A stretch of 64,000 nt of DNA from Burkholderia sp. SRS-46 (GTDB lineage Bacteria; Pseudomonadota; Gammaproteobacteria; Burkholderiales; Burkholderiaceae). Both the position numbers and the translations under genes were made by a program. The notes beneath the pieces were generated by a model. It saw nothing but the letters and a program-made list of their open reading frames with translations. It did no database searches and was not told the DNA's origin. Below, one piece after another: positions 58,814 through 64,000 of this stretch; position 1 is the stretch's first letter; each line of letters starts with the position of its first letter. The DNA lies in NCBI RefSeq assembly GCF_004343775.1, contig NZ_PTXL01000007.1, forward strand, positions 124,001-188,000, written 5' to 3'.

Positions 58814-59668
58814 TCATAGCGGCAAGAGCTTCTGCACCGCCGCGCGCCCGTGATCGGGCGACAGGTGCGCGTAGCGCTCCGTCACCGTGATGGAAGAGTG
58901 TCCCAACAGGTCCTTGACCACATACAGCGACACGCCCTCCATGACGAGCCACGAGGCGAACGTGTGGCGCAGATCGTGTATCCGGAAATTTTCGATCCCG
59001 GCACGGGCGCACGCGGCAACGAATCCCTTTTGCAAGGTGCCAATTCGCCGCCCCGAGCCGGAAGCGAACACCCAGTCAGAGCCAGCGCAGTTTCGCGCGA
59101 CCCAATCGCGCTGATCCCTCAGCGCCGATATCGCGCCACTGTTCAGCGGAACCAGTCGACGCTTGCCGTTCTTCGTGTGCTCACACTCGAGCCGGAGGTG
59201 CGAGCGCTCGAAATCGACCCTGCACCACTCGAGCGTGAGCAGCTCATTTTTTCGGCAACCGGTGCTCAGAGCAAGGCGTACGAAGTTGCGAAGATGCGGC
59301 CGCCGCGCACTCATCCCAGCCGCGAGAATCAGCGACGACGCTTCGCTTTGAGATATCCAGCGCACGCGCGACTCACCACTATCAAGGCCAAGGCTTTGCA
59401 CCGGATTCGGCAATTCAGGATAGTCATGCTCAGTCCGAACGAAATTGATCGCCGCAGACAATAGCTTGAGCTCACGCTTTACTGTCGACTCACGGACGCC
59501 ATCCGCGAGCCGAGCAGACACGTACCGTCGAACGTCTCCCCGCTTCAGCTTCCGCAGATCCCGACCACTGAAGTGCGGTTTGAGCCGTTGCAACGAATAT
59601 TGATCCCGCTCAGCGCTACGGTGCCGCTTCTCCGACATGTAAATCCCGATTATTTCCTCAAAGACCAT
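58814..59668 (-). CDS. int: Tyrosine recombinase (integrase next to the filamentous prophage)
   Basis: A 284-residue XerC/D-like integrase: STGCRKNELLTLEW (Arg), CEHTKNGKRRLVPL (Lys), HDLRHTFASWLVMEG (His-x-x-Arg), LGHSSITVTERYAHLS (second His and Tyr). All catalytic residues present. ATG 59668 gives MVFEEIIGIYMSEKRHRSAERDQYSL. It is the first gene left of the filamentous Rep and reads away from it, towards the toxin-antitoxin and deaminase genes. Confidence 0.9.
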   Translation of the reverse strand: MVFEEIIGIYMSEKRHRSAERDQYSLQRLKPHFSGRDLRKLKRGDVRRYVSARLADGVRESTVKRELKLLSAAINFVRTEHDYPELPNPVQSLGLDSGESRVRWISQSEASSLILAAGMSARRPHLRNFVRLALSTGCRKNELLTLEWCRVDFERSHLRLECEHTKNGKRRLVPLNSGAISALRDQRDWVARNCAGSDWVFASGSGRRIGTLQKGFVAACARAGIENFRIHDLRHTFASWLVMEGVSLYVVKDLLGHSSITVTERYAHLSPDHGRAAVQKLLPL

Positions 59669-59765
59669 TCCCAAACGCCTCTGCGCTATCGATCTAGCGA
59701 TTATCGTAACCAGTCTCGCCCATTAACGCGATATTCATATCCTCCTAGGCTCGAAATTTTCAGAA

Positions 59766-60545
59766 TTAATTCTCACGCGTCGACAACCAGAAAACTCCTA
59801 ATTCCTGCCTCCAAAACGCCTGACAACGATCCAATGTCGCACCCACGCGCAATGCCGCATTAAATGCAGTCTTCAATGCCTCGGCCGGGTCATTCGCCGT
59901 GATGTGATCGATTGGCATGACTTCCGGGACAACGACACCGCGGCTCGTCCAGTACCGCTTTTCGTTCAGCGCATGCTCCGCGAAATCCTTCGTGATGTAC
60001 TTCGCCAGGTAGGCCGCGAGCTTGTGCCGCAGCCCCTTTTCCTTGAACGGATTCCGAACGTTAATCTGACCGTTCCCGACACCTACGATGCTTTGCCAGA
60101 TCGAGCGCAGCACTCGATAGTTCTGACGGCCCTTGACGGCAACATGTAGGTGCCATGCACCCCGCTTCTGACGCTCAGGCGTGGCGACATACTGGAAGGT
60201 CGACAGCTTCGCGAGACGCCGGCGCAGCGCATCGAAATCGCGCTTGAGGCGGGCTTTGTCTTGCATGTTCTCCCGGTACGTCAACGTGATCATTCGATCC
60301 GCTCCAATCGCCTTGCACCGTAGCCGTACCTGCTGCTTCGCGCGCTTCGCCGCATCGAGCAGGTTCGATTCGCTGTTCTCAGACTCGCCACGCTTCGCCT
60401 TGGGTTTCGCATTCAACGACAACGCGCCCATGTATCGATCAAACCGCGTCGCTGTCACTTCAACCTGACCGTCGCCAAAGTTCCGGCCACGGATCACCCA
60501 CTCTCTACGGAACGGCGAGAAGTCGCCTATACTTGCGTCGTGCAT
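59766..60545 (-). CDS. Filamentous phage replication initiator (HUH Rep)
   Basis: A 259-residue rolling-circle Rep. The HUH motif is KRGAWHLHVAVKG (about residues 140-152) and the nucleophile motif is AAYLAKYITKDF (two Tyr, about 195-206), as in Zot-encoding inoviruses. ATG 60545 has AAGGGTG upstream; the longer frame to 60578 is not needed. It would start single-strand production for the phage encoded to the right. Confidence 0.85.
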   Translation of the reverse strand: MHDASIGDFSPFRREWVIRGRNFGDGQVEVTATRFDRYMGALSLNAKPKAKRGESENSESNLLDAAKRAKQQVRLRCKAIGADRMITLTYRENMQDKARLKRDFDALRRRLAKLSTFQYVATPERQKRGAWHLHVAVKGRQNYRVLRSIWQSIVGVGNGQINVRNPFKEKGLRHKLAAYLAKYITKDFAEHALNEKRYWTSRGVVVPEVMPIDHITANDPAEALKTAFNAALRVGATLDRCQAFWRQELGVFWLSTREN

Positions 60546-61074
60546 TGCAATCACCCTTGTAATGCGCAGTTTCACCAAGCCCTGACCGTTGCCGCGTTCA
60601 GGGCTTTTCTTTTTTCTGAACTGCCTTTCTGTCCTTGCTCCACCTCGCGCTATGCCGGCGCCCGTGCCCCGTATCCGTTAAGTGTCCCTGATACAAGTTT
60701 AGGGGCCGCGCTGCGCGCGGCCCGCCCGGCGCGCTCTGCTGCGCTGGGCGAGCCGCCCGCAGCCATACCCCCCCACCCATCTACCTGCAACCGCCTACGC
60801 CCTCACCTGCCTCGCCGCAACCCCATCGGCCGCAGCGGGCTTTCAGGAGGGAGGCCGTTTCCGGGCCGTGCCTTCGTTACCCGCCATCGCGAGTACTCGC
60901 TACTCGGTCCGGCTGGCCGCGCTGAGCCGCGCGACAACCGCCACAACTCCGCAGCCAGGCCGCCGCCCTACGTCGCTGCGATCCCGGCCGGACACTCCTA
61001 ACGCTGGACGCCGCCCGTCGCGCCGCACCGCACCGCCTTACAATCTCGCCTACAACAAAATCGAGGGGCCGCAG
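60546..61074. other. GC-rich gene-free stretch, probable intergenic/origin region of the filamentous phage
   Basis: About 530 bp between the Rep start and the plus-strand small gene. Dense GC palindromic patches (GGGCCGCGCTGCGCGCGGCCCG around 60702-60723, GCGCTGGGCGAGC) resemble the intergenic region with origin and packaging signal of inoviruses. No specific signal was recognised. Confidence 0.4.
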
Positions 61075-61479
61075 ATGAGCATGTACGACCGAGATTGGTA
61101 TCGCGAGGAATACAAGGAAAAGGAGAAGCGTGCGCAGCAGGGCCATATGTCGCACAGCGCGCCCGCACCACCAGCACCGCCGCGCACCGAAGCCGCCGTC
61201 ACCGTATCCACGCTTTCGCCACTCAAAATCGCGGCAGTCGCGCTAGCAGCGGGGACAATCGCGTACTTTCAAGTCTCCGGGTTCCTCGACCGCATCGATC
61301 CGCCGACCGCGATCAAATCCGCTGCACCTGCAGGACCAACAGAACCTCCGTCCGCTGCTTCGAGCTTGACCGACCATCGAGAAAGCTCGGCAACCACGCG
61401 TAACCGCTACGCGCCGTCGCATTCCGATCCTGAACCAGCCCGCCCAGCACCACGACCTCGCCATCAGTCAGCCGTGTGA
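61075..61479 (+). CDS. Small membrane protein overlapping the secretin gene antisense
   Basis: A 134-residue frame starting MSMYDRDWYREEYKEKEKRAQQ, whose highly charged, non-random N-terminus and single membrane segment (PLKIAAVALAAGTIAYFQVSGFL, about 44-66) look like a real protein. Its last 55 codons lie antisense to the secretin 3' end and look unconstrained, so the gene may have been truncated or extended by recombination at 61.31 kb. Gene on the opposite strand to the phage operon; function unknown. Confidence 0.5.
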   Translation: MSMYDRDWYREEYKEKEKRAQQGHMSHSAPAPPAPPRTEAAVTVSTLSPLKIAAVALAAGTIAYFQVSGFLDRIDPPTAIKSAAPAGPTEPPSAASSLTDHRESSATTRNRYAPSHSDPEPARPAPRPRHQSAV

Positions 61480-62692
61480 CGGTCTGTAACTGGCGCGTGT
61501 TCTTCGTCGGCGACGTGTCGACGCCGGTTTTCGTCGTGACGAAATCGGAGATCTCCTCATGCACGCGCAGCTCGATCACGTCACGCATCACGGTTGGCTC
61601 AACATCGAAAATCAGCCCCGCGTCCTGATACGTGATCGACTGAACCGGCGTGCCGCTCGCCCCTTGGTAGCTCACGCTGGATTGCGTCGGCACCTGTTGC
61701 CCGACGTTCAGGCGCACACGCTCACCTGACGCGATCCGCACATGCGGCGAACTGATGACTTTGAACCGCGAATCGGCGTTGAGCGCGGATATCGCCGCGT
61801 CGATGCCCGGCCCGGTGAATCGCACAGCACTCTTGTCGGATGACGTGTCACCGCTCGAGATGCGAAGCTGGCCTCCCAGCACCTTCGCCGCGATGCTCCA
61901 CGCCGAGTTCGTTGAATCGGTGTTGGTCACTTCGTACGCCCAGCCACGCACCACCACTTCGCCCGGGGCCGTGTCCAGCTCCGGAACCACCTTGCGCAGC
62001 ATGGCGACCTCATCGCGCGAACCGACGATGACCAGTTCACCGCCGCGCGCCTGAACGCCACCCGCGACCGGTTGAGCCACAGGCACGCTATTCGGCACCG
62101 CAGCCGGTGCGCCCGGCACTTGCACGGCACCAGCCGCGTCGCCAACGACCGGAGCAATGGATACCGGCGGCAGCATCGAGCGCGCGCCAATCAGCGGCTC
62201 CACCAGCTCGCGTAATTCGCTGGCCCTCCGGTATCGCGGTTTGTACACGTACACATCGCGATCCGCTTTCGCGAGCACGGCACCGGGCTTTCTCATCACG
62301 TAATCGACGCCGTTTTTGGTGACCACCTGAAAGCCGAGCGAATCAAGGAAATCCACCATCACCTCGCGCACGTCGCGGCTCTGATCGTCCAGGCGGAATG
62401 ACACAAGACGAGTGTCGGTCAGCACGTCGGGACCGAGCACGTACGGCGTGCGCATCGCGTCCTGATAGATCAGATCGACCACCTGCGCCACCGTCACGAA
62501 CCGCAGATCAAACGCCGTCCCGCGAACGTGCTTGAGCGGCATGAGCGGTTGCGGCGCAGGCACGGGCGGCACGGATGCCGCGACGGCCAAACTCGCGTCA
62601 GCCGGTAGCGTCGGCAACGGTGGAACCGAACCGGCCGCATGCACCCACCCCGACAGCATCAACGCGCCAAGCAGCGCACCACATCGCGTCAT
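61313..62692 (-). CDS. Filamentous phage secretin (pIV/GspD-like)
   Basis: A 459-residue outer-membrane pore for virion export. A Sec signal (MTRCGALLGALMLSGWVHAAG) is followed by an N0/N1-type region (HVRGTAFDLRFVTVAQVVDLIYQDAM) and the secretin beta-domain (SSPHVRIASGERVRLNVGQQVPTQ; VVLGGLVQDR near the end), with VLLVLQVQRI at the C-terminus. ATG 62692 overlaps the Zot stop by 4 bp. Presence of its own secretin makes the phage independent of the host type II system, unlike CTX-phi. Confidence 0.9.
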   Translation of the reverse strand: MTRCGALLGALMLSGWVHAAGSVPPLPTLPADASLAVAASVPPVPAPQPLMPLKHVRGTAFDLRFVTVAQVVDLIYQDAMRTPYVLGPDVLTDTRLVSFRLDDQSRDVREVMVDFLDSLGFQVVTKNGVDYVMRKPGAVLAKADRDVYVYKPRYRRASELRELVEPLIGARSMLPPVSIAPVVGDAAGAVQVPGAPAAVPNSVPVAQPVAGGVQARGGELVIVGSRDEVAMLRKVVPELDTAPGEVVVRGWAYEVTNTDSTNSAWSIAAKVLGGQLRISSGDTSSDKSAVRFTGPGIDAAISALNADSRFKVISSPHVRIASGERVRLNVGQQVPTQSSVSYQGASGTPVQSITYQDAGLIFDVEPTVMRDVIELRVHEEISDFVTTKTGVDTSPTKNTRQLQTVTRLTDGEVVVLGGLVQDRNATARSGYAWLPSFLDGRSSSKQRTEVLLVLQVQRI

Positions 62693-63597
62693 CTCACACC
62701 CCCGTTTCGTTCTGTTTTTCCGCCCTGCACGCCTGTCCATCCGCTCGCCGTCTTTCCGTCAACTTCACCGACCAGACGCACGCCCTCACCGCGAAATTCA
62801 GACGCCGGAACCGCGCGCAGTCGGCTATCCGCGCCCACCACCACGACATAGGCCGCCCCGGCCACCGCGTAACGCCCCGCCACTCGCCACTCAGCCGACT
62901 TGCTCGCATCCGTTGGACGGGCGGCCGTCGTCGGTTGTGACGCCGCAACCGGCCCCGCTACCGTCGTAGCCGGCGCAGCGCCGAAGCCTTCATGCGCCTT
63001 GTGATAAATCTTCACGGCCAGCACGATGAACACGAGCAGAGCAACTGGAATGACATACAGCGCCTTGGGGATCACCGCCTGCTTTTTCGTGTGCACTTCG
63101 GCGCTCGTATAGAGCTTGAACACCTCGCGCGGATACGACCATTGACGCTTCACCGCGTCTTTCAGGCTGCTAGGGTTGTGGCAGTGGTCCCATTCGTACA
63201 GCATCGCGCGCTTGAGGCCGAACAGGTTGCGCACGTGGACATGCCGGCCGACGAGATCGCGCACCGTTTTGCTGATGCGCTGCGGATGCTGCGTGATGAT
63301 GATGAAGTCAACGCCCATGTGTCGATGCACGTGCAGTTGCTCGACGTCCGGCGTTGGCTTTTGGCTTGCGGTCGTCGGCGGATAGATGCGCTGCGCCTCA
63401 TCGATGACGATCAGATCGTGCGCCTGCGCGTTCACATGCCATTGCCGCAACCACGGTTCGTCAATCTCGACGTGCTCGACGGCAAGGTCGCGAATGCCAT
63501 CAACCAGCACGCGACGCCCCCTCGCAAGCTTCGTCAACAACCACACCGCATACAGCGTCTTGCCGCTACCCGGCACCCCCGTAATCAGCGTGATCAT
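62689..63597 (-). CDS. zot: Zot-family assembly ATPase (filamentous phage pI)
   Basis: A 302-residue inner-membrane assembly protein. Walker A is ITGVPGSGKTLY (residues 5-16), Walker B LIVIDEAQRIYPP (about 65-77), followed by DFIIITQHPQRISKTVRDLVGRHVHVRN, the Zot signature. One membrane segment (YVIPVALLVFIVLAVKIYH, about 200-220) leads to a periplasmic tail. It powers virion extrusion with the secretin. Start ATG 63597 overlaps the DUF2523 stop (ATGA). Confidence 0.92.
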   Translation of the reverse strand: MITLITGVPGSGKTLYAVWLLTKLARGRRVLVDGIRDLAVEHVEIDEPWLRQWHVNAQAHDLIVIDEAQRIYPPTTASQKPTPDVEQLHVHRHMGVDFIIITQHPQRISKTVRDLVGRHVHVRNLFGLKRAMLYEWDHCHNPSSLKDAVKRQWSYPREVFKLYTSAEVHTKKQAVIPKALYVIPVALLVFIVLAVKIYHKAHEGFGAAPATTVAGPVAASQPTTAARPTDASKSAEWRVAGRYAVAGAAYVVVVGADSRLRAVPASEFRGEGVRLVGEVDGKTASGWTGVQGGKTERNGGVR

Positions 63598-63875
63598 TTG
63601 CTGAACACCATTTTCGTTGTCGACGTGAGCAGGTAGAACGACACGCGGGCCGACAGGCCCCCAAGCACGTATGCGATGCCGTCGCCGACGCCGCCCAGCG
63701 CAAGCACGTTCGCGATATCGGCCGCCAGCCCGCCAACGCTCGCAGTCATCCACTGAATCACTTGATTCAGCGCCAAGTCGATACCGGTCACCGTCAGGAA
63801 GCCGATGCCGAGCGCCACCAGTACGCGCGTGACGATCGGACCAACCAGCGATACAAGCAGGGTCGCCCAGCTCAT
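63594..63875 (-). CDS. DUF2523 small membrane protein (minor coat, pVI-like)
   Basis: A 93-residue very hydrophobic protein (MSWATLLVSLVGPIVTRVLVALGIGFLTVTGIDLALNQ, then AADIANVLALGGVGDGIAYVLGGL). This DUF2523 pattern sits between the adsorption protein and Zot in inoviruses and is thought to be a minor coat protein. Overlaps both neighbours by 4 bp. Confidence 0.85.
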   Translation of the reverse strand: MSWATLLVSLVGPIVTRVLVALGIGFLTVTGIDLALNQVIQWMTASVGGLAADIANVLALGGVGDGIAYVLGGLSARVSFYLLTSTTKMVFSK

Positions 63876-64000
63876 GCCATTAGCCCCATAACGAAGATCA
63901 GACCCGCGCCAAGCGCCGACAGCAACAGCACCAGCGGCCGCAGCTTCACAGCAAAATCGCAGATCGGTTGATAGCTGAACGACAGGCGCGCGTCGAACAC
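63872..64000 (-). CDS. C-terminal end of a pIII/TspB-like adsorption protein (partial, right edge)
   Basis: Only the last 42 residues are in the window: ...FSYQPICDFAVKLRPLVLL followed by LSALGAGLIFVMGLMA and stop. A C-terminal membrane anchor preceded by a conserved-looking CDFAVKLRP is what TspB/pIII-type minor coat proteins show. The 4-bp overlap with the DUF2523 gene and operon position support it. Confidence 0.7.
   Translation of the reverse strand: MFDARLSFSYQPICDFAVKLRPLVLLLSALGAGLIFVMGLMA

Overview
The window looks like a high-G+C betaproteobacterial chromosome, almost certainly Burkholderia sensu lato: strong G/C bias at third codon positions, a type VI secretion VgrG, Burkholderia-type P2-like phage genes and a Zot-type filamentous phage. 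Species cannot be fixed from the sequence alone.

Layout. (1) 1-3.7 kb is ordinary chromosome: a vgrG gene running off the left edge, a DUF523 protein, and a tryptophanyl-tRNA synthetase gene preceded by what reads as a complete ribosome-mediated attenuator (16-residue leader peptide with tandem Trp codons, then a terminator hairpin). (2) 3.73-20.6 kb is a roughly 17-kb integrative element bounded by copies of a tRNA-Arg(CCG) fragment. It has an AlpA-like excisionase and an HUH replication protein at the left and a tyrosine integrase at the right. Its cargo is defence-like: a three-gene ubiquitin-like operon (Ubl, DUF6791-ThiF E1, DUF6527), a divergent Xre plus ImmA/IrrE pair, a type III-like restriction-modification operon, and about 0.7-1 kb of highly structured DNA with no gene, probably a large non-coding RNA. 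(3) 20.57-55.83 kb is a near-complete P2-like prophage between perfect 46-bp direct repeats of the tRNA-Arg 3' end. Its left end carries cargo: PAAR protein, VRR-NUC effector, type VI immunity protein and a NYN-domain protein. Head genes Q-P-O-N-M-L, lysis genes and tail genes X to D follow in P2 order, with an inserted DNA methyltransferase and a textbook T-TTT-TTG frameshift site in gpE. Then come a lysogeny region with a near-consensus LexA box, small early genes, a toprim/P-loop replication protein, an AlpA-like gene and the integrase. (4) 55.83-64 kb begins a third unit: a low-G+C anti-phage dCTP deaminase with a small downstream gene, a HigBA-like toxin-antitoxin pair, a tyrosine integrase and a filamentous prophage (Rep, secretin, Zot, DUF2523, pIII/TspB-like end) running off the right edge. 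No intact tRNA-Arg is visible, so the 5' half of the tRNA probably lies beyond the right edge after further inserted DNA.

The region is therefore a stacked tRNA-Arg integration hotspot in which three mobile elements bring competition and defence modules: a ubiquitin-like system, restriction-modification, a T6SS effector/immunity pair, nucleotide-depletion defence and toxin-antitoxin. The most interesting leads are the stand-alone Ubl-E1-DUF6527 operon with its Xre/ImmA partner, the structured RNA locus at 18.1-18.8 kb, the T6SS effector module as P2-prophage cargo, the trpS attenuator, and the small gene coupled to the dCTP deaminase.
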